Assembly (NCBI RefSeq): GCF_010977575.1
Contig: NZ_CP048812.1
Span: forward strand, 2,728,001-2,792,000
Reading direction: 5' to 3'
Source of the DNA: Halomonas socia
GTDB lineage: Bacteria > Pseudomonadota > Gammaproteobacteria > Pseudomonadales > Halomonadaceae
DNA: 64,000 bases
Shown: positions 1 through 8,445 of the stretch, piece after piece
Numbering within the stretch: position 1 is the first letter of the stretch
Layout: each line of letters opens with the position of its first letter
Made by a program: the position numbers and the translations under genes
Notes under the pieces: generated by a model
Databases searched by the model: none
What the model was told of the DNA's origin: nothing
Seen by the model: only the letters and a program-made list of their open reading frames with translations

Positions 1-735
1 ACATCGGGTGATGCTGGGCAGGGTGAGTTCGGCTTGCTGCCTCTGCTATGGGGCACCTTGATGGTTAGTAGCATCGCGCTGCTGGTGGCCATTCCCCTGG
101 GGCTGATGACGGCGATCTACATGTCCGAATATGCACCGCCATCGCTGCGTAATGTGGCGAAGCCGGTCATCGAGGTGCTGGCGGGCATTCCAACCATAGT
201 TTATGGGTTTTTCGCGTTGATCGTGATTGGCCCTTTCCTATCGGGACTTGGCGACTTGGTGGGAATCAGCATTCGTACCACCAGTGCGCTCACCGCTGGG
301 CTGGTGATGGGTATCATGATCATCCCATTCGTCTCGTCTCTCTCCGATGACATCATCACCCAGGTGCCCAAGGCACTGCGCGACGGCGCGCTGGGACTGG
401 GTGCCACCAAGTCCGAAACCATTCGTCAGGTGGTGCTGCCTGCGGCCCTGCCGGGTATCGTCGGGGCTTTTCTGCTGGCGGCGAGTCGGGCTATCGGCGA
501 GACCATGATCGTGGTATTGGCGGCGGGTAATAATCCGGTACTCCACGCTAACCCCTTCGAGGCGGTGTCGACAATTACCGTGACCATTGTCAATCAGTTG
601 ACCGGTGATATGGATTTCGCCAGCCCGCAGTCGCTGGTCGCTTTTGCACTCGGCTTGACGCTGTTCGTGATCACACTGGGCTTGAACGTCATCGCGTTGG
701 TGATAGTGCGCCGCTATCGTCAGCAATATGAATAA
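1..735 (+). CDS. pstC: Phosphate ABC transporter permease PstC (C-terminal part, 5' end outside window)
   Basis: Inner-membrane permease of the high-affinity phosphate importer PstSCAB. The reading frame is open from base 1, so the N-terminus lies upstream of the window. About 244 residues are visible. They hold several hydrophobic membrane spans and the ABC permease coupling loop (GALGLGATKSETIRQVVLP), followed by the SRAIGETMIV segment typical of PstC. The stop codon is followed directly by pstA, so the two are co-transcribed. PstC and PstA form the channel and PstB drives it. Pst systems also admit arsenate, which matters here because arsenic genes follow. Family assignment is firm; whether pstS lies upstream cannot be seen. 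Confidence 0.93.
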   Translation, partial: TSGDAGQGEFGLLPLLWGTLMVSSIALLVAIPLGLMTAIYMSEYAPPSLRNVAKPVIEVLAGIPTIVYGFFALIVIGPFLSGLGDLVGISIRTTSALTAGLVMGIMIIPFVSSLSDDIITQVPKALRDGALGLGATKSETIRQVVLPAALPGIVGAFLLAASRAIGETMIVVLAAGNNPVLHANPFEAVSTITVTIVNQLTGDMDFASPQSLVAFALGLTLFVITLGLNVIALVIVRRYRQQYE

Positions 736-750
736 TTGGCAGGGGGCATC

Positions 751-2109
751 TTGAATACCATCACTCAAGCGTCGCGCGGTGAGCGTCTTGCCATTATCGA
801 GCGGTCACTGGCATCGCGGCATCGCCAAGAGAAGAGGTTTCGTCGCCTTGGGCTGGCCGCGGTAGTGACCGGCATGGTGCTAGTGCTGATCCTGTTCGCG
901 AGCATTCTGATGCGTGGTTTGCCAGCCTTCTGGCAGGCAACGTTTTACCTGGATATCCACTTCGACTCCGACATTGTCAATGTATCAGAGCGGCCAATTC
1001 AGCAAGAGGGTGAGAGTAATGCTGACTTTCGTGAGCGCGATTTCACTTGGCAGAGCGAAGTAGGGCGCGTCAATTGGCAACAGCTGATCGATAATGCCTT
1101 AGCAGAGGCTCTTGGCGAAGAGATCGAACCCCAGCAGACACGCGACCTTCGGGCATTGGTAACATCGGCCGAGAGACGCACTCTGCGTGACCGGTTCATT
1201 GAGGATCAGTCGTTATTGGGTGAGACGCACACCATAAAGTTGTTGGCAAGTGCCAACGTCGATGTCTGGATCAAAGGAAATATCAACCGTGATCTTCCGG
1301 ACAGTCAGCAACAGTTGAGCGCCCAGACTCGCGAGTGGGCAGACCATCTTTACGAGGAAGGAGTGATTACCAATGCGTTCAGCACAGCGCTGTTCCTGAA
1401 TACAGACTCGCGCAGCTCTTTGGCATCGGCAGGGCTCGCGGGGGCATTCATGGGCTCGCTGTTCATGATGTTGATCGTCATGCTGCTGTCGATTCCGATA
1501 GGCGTGGCGAGTGCCATTTATCTGGAAGAGTTTGCCCCGAAGAATCGTCTGACCGATCTCATTGAGATCAATATCAATAATCTGGCGGCGGTGCCGTCAA
1601 TCGTTTTTGGTTTGTTGGGAGCGGCGATTTTCATTGGCTATTTGAGGCTTCCACTGTCGGCACCACTGGTAGGTGGTCTGGTGCTGACACTGATGACACT
1701 TCCCACTATCATTATCGCAACGCGTGCCGCGCTACGTTCAATTCCCAACTCTATTCGCCAGGCCGCACTAGGAATGGGTGCTTCCAAGGTCCAGACGGTT
1801 TTCCATCACGTGCTGCCGCTGGCCCTTCCTGGAATATTGACAGGGTCGATTCTCGGGGTGGCCCAGGCGCTAGGGGAGACGGCCCCCTTGCTTCTGATTG
1901 GCATGAATGCGTTTGTGTCCAACATTCCCGCGACGCCCTTCGACCAAGCCTCGGCGTTACCGGTACAGATATACCTATGGCAGGGCAATGAGCTGCGCAA
2001 CTTCTTCGAAGCGAGAACGTCGGCGGCCATTATTGTGCTGTTGGCGCTTATGCTGAGCCTCAACGCGCTGGCCATCTGGCTACGCAAAAAACTCGAGACG
2101 AGGTGGTAA
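751..2109 (+). CDS. pstA: Phosphate ABC transporter permease PstA
   Basis: Second membrane subunit of the Pst phosphate importer, about 452 residues. The TTG at 751 is chosen because AGGGGG (741-746) sits just upstream; an in-frame TTG at 736 lacks a ribosome site. One N-terminal membrane span (about residues 30-55) is followed by a long hydrophilic, presumably periplasmic, segment of about 180 residues. The six-span permease domain with the coupling loop (ALGMGASKVQTVFHHVLP) and an ALGETAPLL motif comes last. The long soluble insert makes it larger than E. coli PstA (296 residues) and like the extended PstA of many marine gammaproteobacteria. It abuts pstB with no gap. Confidence 0.93.
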   Translation: MNTITQASRGERLAIIERSLASRHRQEKRFRRLGLAAVVTGMVLVLILFASILMRGLPAFWQATFYLDIHFDSDIVNVSERPIQQEGESNADFRERDFTWQSEVGRVNWQQLIDNALAEALGEEIEPQQTRDLRALVTSAERRTLRDRFIEDQSLLGETHTIKLLASANVDVWIKGNINRDLPDSQQQLSAQTREWADHLYEEGVITNAFSTALFLNTDSRSSLASAGLAGAFMGSLFMMLIVMLLSIPIGVASAIYLEEFAPKNRLTDLIEININNLAAVPSIVFGLLGAAIFIGYLRLPLSAPLVGGLVLTLMTLPTIIIATRAALRSIPNSIRQAALGMGASKVQTVFHHVLPLALPGILTGSILGVAQALGETAPLLLIGMNAFVSNIPATPFDQASALPVQIYLWQGNELRNFFEARTSAAIIVLLALMLSLNALAIWLRKKLETRW

Positions 2110-2940
2110 ATGACGACTGCAACGGTTACCGTCCCGACGGCAATGCACAAGAGCGAGCAACGCAGTGACTCGCATCAACAGGGCCAGGTCAAGATGAGCA
2201 CGCGTGGCGTGAAGGTGTTCTATGGCGACAGTCAGGCCCTGCACGGTATCGACCTGGATATCGTCGAGAATGAGGTGATCGCCTTCATCGGCCCCTCAGG
2301 CTGTGGCAAGTCGACCTTCCTGCGCTGCCTCAACCGCATGAACGATACCATCCCCGGCTGCCGCGTCGAGGGCGATGTGACACTCGACGGCAATGATATC
2401 TATGCCCCATCGCTGGATGTCGTACTGCTACGTGCTCAAGTCGGTATCGTGTTCCAGAAGCCCAACCCCTTCCCCAAGTCGATCTACGAGAATATCGCCT
2501 ATGGGCCGCGACTCCATGGACTGGCCAGCAGGCGCGCCGAGCTCGATGAGGTCGTTGAGCGTAGCCTGCGTCGCGCCGGCTTGTGGGATGAAGTCAAGGA
2601 TCGACTCGATCAGCCGGGAACCAGTCTGTCGGGTGGGCAGCAGCAGCGCTTGTGCATTGCGCGGACCATCGCCATCAGTCCAGAGGTGATCCTGATGGAT
2701 GAGCCTTGCTCGGCCTTGGACCCTATCGCCACGGCCAAGATCGAACAGTTGATCGATGAGCTGAGTGCCAGCTATACCATCGCCATGGTAACCCACAATA
2801 TGCAGCAAGCAGCGCGGGTGGCGCACAAGACGGCTTTCTTCCATATGGGAGACATGGTTGAGGTCGGCGATACCGACAAGATATTTACCAATCCCGAGGA
2901 CCAGCGCACCCACGACTATATCACCGGTCGTTTCGGCTGA
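2110..2940 (+). CDS. pstB: Phosphate ABC transporter ATP-binding protein PstB
   Basis: Cytoplasmic ATPase of the phosphate importer, 276 residues. It has a Walker A motif (GPSGCGKST), the PstB-specific LRCLNRMND segment, a Q-loop ([14 protein letters not shown]), the ABC signature LSGGQQQR and Walker B with catalytic Glu (VILMDEP). The first 28 residues are poorly conserved, so translation could also begin at the ATG at 2194. The ATG at 2110 directly follows the pstA stop. No phoU follows: the next gene is an arsenic-linked GAPDH after a regulatory gap. A GC-rich hairpin at 2949-2979 may end the pst transcript. Confidence 0.95.
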   Translation: MTTATVTVPTAMHKSEQRSDSHQQGQVKMSTRGVKVFYGDSQALHGIDLDIVENEVIAFIGPSGCGKSTFLRCLNRMNDTIPGCRVEGDVTLDGNDIYAPSLDVVLLRAQVGIVFQKPNPFPKSIYENIAYGPRLHGLASRRAELDEVVERSLRRAGLWDEVKDRLDQPGTSLSGGQQQRLCIARTIAISPEVILMDEPCSALDPIATAKIEQLIDELSASYTIAMVTHNMQQAARVAHKTAFFHMGDMVEVGDTDKIFTNPEDQRTHDYITGRFG

Positions 2941-2948
2941 GACGCGCA

Positions 2949-2979
2949 TGGCCGAGGAGGTGCATGCCCTCATCGGCCA
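2949..2979 (+). terminator. Hairpin after pstB, possible terminator
   Basis: Two 12-base arms (2949-2960 and 2968-2979) pair with one mismatch around a 7-base loop. There is no clear T-run afterwards, so this could be a factor-dependent terminator or a 3'-end stabiliser rather than a classical intrinsic terminator. Confidence 0.35.
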
Positions 2980-3012
2980 GGCACAGTTGTCATCATGGTG
3001 TCATAACGCGAT

Positions 3013-3038
3013 AGTATATATGAATGTCCATATATACT
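3013..3038. promoter_or_regulatory. AT-rich inverted repeat upstream of gapdh-arsJ, candidate ArsR operator
   Basis: A perfect dyad with 10-base arms AGTATATATG / CATATATACT separated by 6 bases lies 20-45 bp before the gapdh start codon. ArsR-family repressors bind short AT-rich dyads of this kind in ars promoters, and two arsR genes lie nearby. Related dyads precede arxB' (15057-15074) and acr3 (16845-16865). The operator role is inference. Confidence 0.6.
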
Positions 3039-3057
3039 CTCTGGTGGAGTGCAACCA

Positions 3058-4095
3058 ATGAGTGAGTCAGTCAGCATCGGCATCAACGGCTTCGGGCGTA
3101 TCGGACGCCTGGCCCTGCGCAGCCTATGGGCCAGCGTCGAGGCCGGCGAGGTCGAGATCAAGCGCATCAACGACCCGGGCGGCGACGCGGCCACCTTCGC
3201 CCACCTGCTCGAGTTCGACTCGGTGCACGGCCACTGGTCGCCGGGGCAGGGCATAGTGGCAGAAGAGGGCGCCATCGTTATCGACGGCCGGCGGATCGCC
3301 TTCAGCTCCCATCGCGAGCTGGGCGACAGCGACTGGTCGGGCTGCCGGGTGGCCATCGAGTGCTCCGGCAAGATGAAGACGTCGGAAAAGCTCAACGCCT
3401 ATCTCGACCAGGGCATCGAGCGGGTGGTGGTCAGCGCGCCGGTCAAGGAGGGGGGCGTGCTCAACTTGGTGGTCGGCGTCAACGACGACTTCTACGACCC
3501 GGCGACGCATCGCATCGTTACCGCGGCCAGTTGCACCACCAACTGCCTGGCGCCGGTGGTCAAGGTGATCCATGAGACCTACGGCATTCGCCACGGCTCG
3601 ATGACCACGGTGCACGACATCACCAACACCCAGACCATCCTCGATGCCCCGCACAAGGATCTACGTCGCGCCCGGGCCTGCGGCATGAGCCTGATTCCCA
3701 CCACCACCGGCTCGGCCAAGGCGATCACCGCTATCTTCCCCGAGCTCGAGGGCAAGTTGAACGGCCACGCGGTACGCGTGCCGCTGGCCAACGCCTCGCT
3801 CACCGACATGGTCTTCGAGCTCGAGCGCGAGGTCACTGTGGAGGAGGTCAATGCCGCCCTGAAGGCCGCCGCCGCCGGCCCGCTGGCCGGCATCCTCGGC
3901 TATGAGGAGCGACCGCTGGTCTCCATCGACTACCGCACCGACCCGCGCAGCGCGATCATCGATGCGCTCTCGACCATGGTCGTCAACGGCACCCAGCTCA
4001 AGCTCTACGCCTGGTACGACAACGAGTGGGGCTATGCCAACCGTACCGCCGAGCTGGCGCTGAAGGTCGGTGGCGTGCAGGTGACCCGTGGCTGA
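3058..4095 (+). CDS. gapdh: ArsJ-associated glyceraldehyde-3-phosphate dehydrogenase
   Basis: NAD-dependent GAPDH family enzyme, 345 residues. The N-terminal Rossmann motif ([10 protein letters not shown], residues 8-17) and the catalytic Cys159 in ASCTTNC are visible. The ATG at 3058 is preceded by GGTGGAG. The gene overlaps arsJ by 8 bases. In this pairing GAPDH uses arsenate in place of phosphate to form 1-arseno-3-phosphoglycerate, which ArsJ exports and which then breaks down to As(V) outside. It is therefore an arsenate-detoxification gene rather than the main glycolytic gap. The upstream AT-rich dyad suggests arsenic control. The pairing is established for other bacteria; its function here is inferred from adjacency. 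Confidence 0.9.
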   Translation: MSESVSIGINGFGRIGRLALRSLWASVEAGEVEIKRINDPGGDAATFAHLLEFDSVHGHWSPGQGIVAEEGAIVIDGRRIAFSSHRELGDSDWSGCRVAIECSGKMKTSEKLNAYLDQGIERVVVSAPVKEGGVLNLVVGVNDDFYDPATHRIVTAASCTTNCLAPVVKVIHETYGIRHGSMTTVHDITNTQTILDAPHKDLRRARACGMSLIPTTTGSAKAITAIFPELEGKLNGHAVRVPLANASLTDMVFELEREVTVEEVNAALKAAAAGPLAGILGYEERPLVSIDYRTDPRSAIIDALSTMVVNGTQLKLYAWYDNEWGYANRTAELALKVGGVQVTRG

Positions 4096-5332
4096 GGCGA
4101 TGTCGCTGCTGGCGCGGGTCAGGCAGCTGCCCTTCGAGGTACGCCAGTACCTGCTGATCACCGGCAACTACTGGGCCTTCACCCTCACCGACGGCGCGCT
4201 GCGCATGCTGGTGGTGCTCTACTTCAGCCAATTGGGCTACTCGCCGCTGGAAGTGGCCATGCTGTTCCTGTTCTACGAGGCGTTCGGCGTGGTCACCAAC
4301 CTGGTGGGTGGCTGGCTAGGCGCGCGGCTGGGGCTCAACCGCACCATGAACGTCGGCCTCGGCCTGCAGATCGTCGCCCTGGCGATGCTGCTGGTGCCGG
4401 CCGGCATGCTGACGGTGGTGTGGGTGATGGCTGCCCAGGCGCTGTCGGGGATCGCCAAGGACCTCAACAAGATGAGCGCCAAGAGCGCGGTCAAGGTGCT
4501 GGTGCCCAAGGAGAGCGCCAGCGCCGGCAGTGCGCTCTACCGCTGGGTGGCGATGCTCACCGGGTCCAAGAATGCCCTCAAGGGGCTGGGCTTCTTCGTT
4601 GGCGGCGTGCTGCTCACGCTGATTGGCTTCCAGGGCGCGGTACTGGCCATGGCGGTGATGCTCAGCGCCGTGCTGGGGCTGTCGCTGTGGCGGCTGCGCG
4701 CCGACCTGGGCCGCCAGAAGGTCAAGCCCAAGTTCTCCGAGATGTTCTCCAAGTCGCGGGCGGTCAATGTGCTGTCCGCAGCAAGGCTGTGCCTGTTTGC
4801 CTCCCGCGACGTGTGGTTCGTGGTGGCGCTGCCGGTGTTTCTCTATGAGCAGCACGGCTGGAGCCAGTGGACGGTGGGCGGGCTGCTGGCGCTGTGGGTG
4901 ATCGGCTATGGTGGGGTGCAGACCCAGGCGCCCAGGCTGACCCGGCTGATGAGCGGCGAGGCGCGGGTGATCACCGCCGGCTGGGCCGCGGCTCTGGCGC
5001 TGCTCGGCGTGGCGCTGGCGCTGCTGCCGCTGACCGCGGTGGGCTGGCTGGTGGCGGGGCTACTGGCCTTCGGCGTGCTGTTTGCGATCAACTCCAGCTG
5101 GCACAGCTACCTGATCGTGCACTACGCCCGTGCCGACGGCGTGTCGATGGACGTCGGCTTCTACTATATGGCCAACGCCATGGGCCGGCTGATCGGCACG
5201 CTGCTCTCCGGCTGGCTGTACATGACCCACGGCCTCAGCGCCTGCCTGTGGGTGGCGGCGGGGCTGGTCGCCGCTAGCGCCTTGATGGCCCTGGCGCTGC
5301 CGAGGCAGGCCGATACCGCGGTCGCCAATTAG
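4088..5332 (+). CDS. arsJ: ArsJ, organoarsenical (1-arseno-3-phosphoglycerate) efflux permease
   Basis: Major facilitator superfamily membrane protein of up to 414 residues with about 11-12 hydrophobic spans. The opening ([18 protein letters not shown]) is characteristic of ArsJ. Translation starts at GTG 4088, overlapping the gapdh stop by 8 bases, or at the in-frame ATG at 4100; either way the two genes are translationally coupled. ArsJ exports the unstable arsenate ester made by the neighbouring GAPDH, giving net arsenate resistance without reduction to arsenite. No terminator is obvious before the downstream arsR, which has its own ribosome site about 110 bp further on. Confidence 0.92.
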   Translation: MAEAMSLLARVRQLPFEVRQYLLITGNYWAFTLTDGALRMLVVLYFSQLGYSPLEVAMLFLFYEAFGVVTNLVGGWLGARLGLNRTMNVGLGLQIVALAMLLVPAGMLTVVWVMAAQALSGIAKDLNKMSAKSAVKVLVPKESASAGSALYRWVAMLTGSKNALKGLGFFVGGVLLTLIGFQGAVLAMAVMLSAVLGLSLWRLRADLGRQKVKPKFSEMFSKSRAVNVLSAARLCLFASRDVWFVVALPVFLYEQHGWSQWTVGGLLALWVIGYGGVQTQAPRLTRLMSGEARVITAGWAAALALLGVALALLPLTAVGWLVAGLLAFGVLFAINSSWHSYLIVHYARADGVSMDVGFYYMANAMGRLIGTLLSGWLYMTHGLSACLWVAAGLVAASALMALALPRQADTAVAN

Positions 5333-5439
5333 AGCAGGCCTGTCGACGGATCCGTTCTGAGCGGTGCTGCCTATCTGCAATAGCCCTGCCGATCAGGACG
5401 ACTGCATCAATATCATCGAAATAATCAAGAGAGGGCACC

Positions 5440-5784
5440 GTGCAACCGCTACGCCTGTTCAAATGCCTGGCCGACGACACCCGCCTGATGCTGATGCTGC
5501 TGATTCAGCAGGAGGGCGAGCTGTGCGTGTGCGAGATGACCCACGTGCTCGAGGAGTCGCAGCCCAAGGTCTCACGACACCTGGCCCAGCTGCGCGGCTG
5601 CGGCCTGGTGGTCGACCAGCGCGACGGCCAGTGGGTCTACTACCGGCTGACGCCGACGCTCCCCCCGTGGGCGCTGGACGCCCTGGCCGCCGCCGCCGAG
5701 GGAGACCTCCAGCGTATCCAGGCGGGATTGGCGCGGCTGGCGGCGATGGGCAATCGCCCGGAGCGACGTGCGGCGCTGTGCTGA
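5440..5784 (+). CDS. arsR: ArsR-family arsenite-responsive repressor (copy 1)
   Basis: Winged-helix metalloregulator, 114 residues. It starts at GTG 5440 after AGAGAGGG. The metal-binding motif ELCVCE (Cys29, Cys31) in the third helix is the classical As(III)/Sb(III) site of E. coli-type ArsR, and the recognition helix follows (SQPKVSRHLAQLR). The C-terminal AALC adds a cysteine that could be a third ligand. It closely resembles the second ArsR at 7557-7910. It reads toward the convergent arsenite permease gene, 2 bp away. As(III) binding should release it from ars operators, and the AT-rich dyads in this region are candidate targets. Confidence 0.93.
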   Translation: MQPLRLFKCLADDTRLMLMLLIQQEGELCVCEMTHVLEESQPKVSRHLAQLRGCGLVVDQRDGQWVYYRLTPTLPPWALDALAAAAEGDLQRIQAGLARLAAMGNRPERRAALC

Positions 5785-5786
5785 GG

Positions 5787-6752
5787 CTACGCTTCGGTTC
5801 GCGAAGGAATCAGCCGACCGGGTACCCAGCGCAGATAGGCGACCATGCCAAACAGCTCGACCAGCGACTGGAAGACGATTACCACCACGGCGGCCTGCCA
5901 CGCCTCGGGCAGGGCCAGGGCGATGGGCAGCACCACGAAGGAGTTGCGGGTGCCAAAGCTGAAGGTCAGGGTGCGTGCGGGCCCCGGGGCCAGGCCGAAG
6001 CCGCGGCCGAGCAGCCTGCCCAGCAGCGCGGCGAACAGCAGGTAGGCGATGAAGATCGCCAGCACCTGCAGCAGCACGCCGCCAAGGCCGATCACGCTAT
6101 TGACCTGGGAGGAGGCGATCACCAGTACCACCAGTGCCAGCAGCGGCACCGGCAGCAGACCGAGCCCATGTACCACGCGCCTGGCCGCCGGTTGGCGTTC
6201 GGCGAGGCGCTCGGTCAGCCAGGCCAGCGCCAAGGGCGTGAGAATCAGCCCGGCGAAGGCGCCGAGCAACTGGCTGCTGAGCGCGAGCTGGAACCAGCCC
6301 GGGCCGAGGAACAGCCATAGGTAGACGGGCAGCGCGACGACTTGCACCAGCAATAGTAACGGCGCCGCGGCGATGGCCCTGCCCACCTCGCCCTTGCCGA
6401 GGTGGGTGAAGCTGATGAACCAGTCGGTGCAGGGCACCAGCAGCACCAGCAGCACCCCCGCCTGCACCGCTGGCGACAGCGGCAGCAGCGCCACGCCGCT
6501 ACCCACCAGCAGCGGAATCACCACGAAGTTACCGAGTAGCAGCGCGGCCATGAAGCGCCAGTCGCTAAATCCGCGGCGTATGTGGGTCAGCGGGATCTGG
6601 GTAAAGGTGGCATACAGCAGTGTACCGAGCAGCGGCCACAGCAGTGGCTCGAGCACACTCGCCAGCGTCGGCTGCCACAGCCCCAGTGCCAGCCCGGCCA
6701 GGATGAAGGCAAGGTAGATCCAGGCCTGGTGGCGTTCCATTTGGTCGCGCAT
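5787..6752 (-). CDS. Arsenite permease of the bile acid:Na+/arsenite (BASS) superfamily
   Basis: Membrane protein of 321 residues with about 9-10 hydrophobic spans. The motif VPCTDWFISFTHLGKGEVGRA corresponds to the PCTAM..W region of ACR3 and places it in the BASS/arsenite-permease superfamily, but it is clearly divergent from the true ACR3 at 15712-16812. The ATG at 6752 is chosen because AAGGCGAG lies at good spacing; a GTG at 6758 is also in frame. It lies 18 bp downstream of the FMN reductase gene on the same strand and is probably co-transcribed with it. Arsenite or antimonite export is the likely job; another anion cannot be excluded. Confidence 0.78.
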   Translation of the reverse strand: MRDQMERHQAWIYLAFILAGLALGLWQPTLASVLEPLLWPLLGTLLYATFTQIPLTHIRRGFSDWRFMAALLLGNFVVIPLLVGSGVALLPLSPAVQAGVLLVLLVPCTDWFISFTHLGKGEVGRAIAAAPLLLLVQVVALPVYLWLFLGPGWFQLALSSQLLGAFAGLILTPLALAWLTERLAERQPAARRVVHGLGLLPVPLLALVVLVIASSQVNSVIGLGGVLLQVLAIFIAYLLFAALLGRLLGRGFGLAPGPARTLTFSFGTRNSFVVLPIALALPEAWQAAVVVIVFQSLVELFGMVAYLRWVPGRLIPSRTEA

Positions 6753-6770
6753 CAACACTCGCCTTAGTGG

Positions 6771-7436
6771 TCAGGGGGCATTGCGCTGGGAGGGTGCCTG
6801 GCAGAAAGCGGGGGATAGCCGATGGGGATCCTGCGTCTGGCGGTGTCTGGTGCAGGCGTCGGCCCACCACAGGAGCTGGCTGAGGGTGCGGCCAAAATAG
6901 TCGCCCCAACATTCGGCATCGCTCACGAAACGGCCGTCTTCCTCGAGCACTTCCTGTGCCTTGGGCACATGAATCATCGCCGACACCGGTAAGCAGCCAA
7001 GCTCCGAGAGGAAGGTGCGCATGCCGACTGCGGCCCGGGCCCCGCCCCACTGGCCGGCCGAGTAGGTGACGATGGCGCTTGGCTTGAAGGCATAGTGCGA
7101 ACTGCCGAAATGGTTGAGCAGATGGGCTAGGGCCGGGCTCATGGAGTGGTTGTACTCGGGACTGACCATGACATAGCCATCGGCGGCCTCGATCTTGGCG
7201 GCCAGGGCAACTAGAGGTTCGGGAACCTGCGATTTGGCGTAGGCGAAGTGGGGTTTGAAGATCGCGCCGAGATCGACATCGAGCGGATCGATCAGCTTCG
7301 CACTGGCGCCGCTGGCTTCCAGCAGCTCGACGCAGGCGCGTGCCACGCGCAGGCCGAGGCGGGCCGGCGTCGGCGGGGTGCTGTCACGGGCCGAGCCCAG
7401 GAAAACCAGCAGGTGGGCCACAGCATATTCCTCCAT
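6771..7436 (-). CDS. NADPH-dependent FMN reductase family protein linked to ars genes (ArsH-like)
   Basis: Flavodoxin-fold protein of 221 residues. The flavin phosphate-binding loop is LGSARDSTPP near the N-terminus, and the SPEYNHSMSPAL motif is typical of the NADPH-dependent FMN reductase family. It lacks the longer N-terminal extension and the RERS-type loop usual in canonical ArsH, so I call it ArsH-like only. It is divergent from the second arsR (121 bp between start codons) and heads a two-gene unit with the arsenite permease. ArsH proteins oxidise trivalent organoarsenicals or act as flavin/quinone reductases; the substrate here is unknown. Confidence 0.8.
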   Translation of the reverse strand: MEEYAVAHLLVFLGSARDSTPPTPARLGLRVARACVELLEASGASAKLIDPLDVDLGAIFKPHFAYAKSQVPEPLVALAAKIEAADGYVMVSPEYNHSMSPALAHLLNHFGSSHYAFKPSAIVTYSAGQWGGARAAVGMRTFLSELGCLPVSAMIHVPKAQEVLEEDGRFVSDAECWGDYFGRTLSQLLWWADACTRHRQTQDPHRLSPAFCQAPSQRNAP

Positions 7437-7556
7437 GTGGTCGTCAGGGCACTAGATTAACAGAAGCCATCGGCGGGATGCGGCGAGGGTGCCGCACTGT
7501 CGGGCGTGGTGCCAATCGCGTAAGATACCTGCCGATCATGATGAGAAGGTAATTTC

Positions 7557-7910
7557 GTGCTGTCGCTGGAACCCACCCGACTGTTCAAGTGCCTCGGTGA
7601 CGAAACCCGGTTGCTGCTGACCCTGCTGATTCATCGCGAGGGCGAGCTATGCGTCTGCGAGCTGACGCATGCACTCGGTGAGTCTCAGCCAAAGGTATCG
7701 CGTCACTTGGCCCAATTGCGCGCCTGCGGGGTGCTGATCGATCGTCGAGAAGGCCAATGGGTCTACTATGGGATGACGCCGACGCTCCCTGACTGGATCC
7801 TGGCTACCCTGAAAGCAGTCGCCGAGGGTGAGGCCGCTCGGCTGGCGGCGCTGCAGGCGCGCCTCGACGCCATGGGTGACCGACCGGCGCGCCGCGCTGC
7901 CCTGTGCTGA
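7557..7910 (+). CDS. arsR: ArsR-family arsenite-responsive repressor (copy 2)
   Basis: Winged-helix repressor, 117 residues, starting at GTG 7557 after GAGAAGG. It carries the same ELCVCEL As(III) motif (Cys32, Cys34), the same SQPKVSRHLAQLR recognition helix and the same AALC end as the first ArsR; most positions are identical, so the two are recent paralogues. It is divergent from the FMN reductase/permease unit, an arrangement typical of a repressor controlling both directions from the 7437-7556 gap. The ten bases CTGCCGATCA occur upstream of both arsR genes (5386-5395 and 7529-7538). It converges on the arx operon end, 21 bp away. Confidence 0.93.
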   Translation: MLSLEPTRLFKCLGDETRLLLTLLIHREGELCVCELTHALGESQPKVSRHLAQLRACGVLIDRREGQWVYYGMTPTLPDWILATLKAVAEGEAARLAALQARLDAMGDRPARRAALC

Positions 7911-7931
7911 GGAAGCCCGATTCTGAGATGG

Positions 7932-8423
7932 TTACTCATCGACGGCTACCCAGTGAATCGGCTGATGGTCCAACTCCCCCAGCGGCCTCTGATTGCCCGG
8001 TTTGACCCCGAGAATCTTGAGCGTCCAGCAGACCGTCCTGCCCGCCAGCGGATGGTTGCCGTCCAGCATCGCGCCGCGTTCGGTCAGCCCCACCACCTTG
8101 AGTGAAAACTTGCCCCGCTGGCCGCCTGGTGTCAGCGTCATGCCGACGCGGATCTCTTGGCCCGGCGGCAGGTTGTCGCGTACCGCCTCGAAGACCAGTT
8201 CCGGCCGATGGGGGCCGTAGGCCTGGTCCGGGGTCAGTGTCACGTGGATCTCGTCGCCGCGCTGGCGGCCCTCGAGTGACGCCTCCAAGGCTGGCAGCAG
8301 CTGTCCCGTGCCGTGCACATAGTGCAGCGGCACCGTGGGGGGCGAGGCCGCCATGCGTTCGCCCTGCTCGTCGGTCAGCAGGTACTCGGCGGTGACCTCG
8401 CAGAGGGGAGCGATGCTGGTCAT
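7932..8423 (-). CDS. FKBP-type peptidyl-prolyl isomerase, SlyD-like
   Basis: Cytoplasmic prolyl isomerase/chaperone of 163 residues. The FKBP fold with an inserted IF (insert-in-flap) domain is recognisable from YVHGTGQLLPALE, AYGPHRPELVFEA and the LDGNHPLAGRT motif that closes the IF domain in SlyD. The metal-binding His-rich tail of E. coli SlyD is absent. The ATG at 8423 has an excellent ribosome site (AAGGAG). It lies 22 bp downstream of arxD on the same strand, so it is probably the last gene of the arx operon. SlyD helps Tat and metalloenzyme maturation elsewhere; a role in ArxA maturation is inference. Confidence 0.85.
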   Translation of the reverse strand: MTSIAPLCEVTAEYLLTDEQGERMAASPPTVPLHYVHGTGQLLPALEASLEGRQRGDEIHVTLTPDQAYGPHRPELVFEAVRDNLPPGQEIRVGMTLTPGGQRGKFSLKVVGLTERGAMLDGNHPLAGRTVCWTLKILGVKPGNQRPLGELDHQPIHWVAVDE

Positions 8424-8445
8424 GGGAAACTCCTTTCAAGGTGAA

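Noticed and set aside
3058-4095. Reading the GAPDH gene as the main glycolytic gapA
   Set aside because: Its eight-base overlap with arsJ and the operator-like dyad upstream fit the arsenate-expulsion pair better.
5364-6320. Open frame covering arsR and the permease on the plus strand
   Set aside because: Overlaps two better-supported genes; translation is Pro/Arg/Gln-rich without domains.
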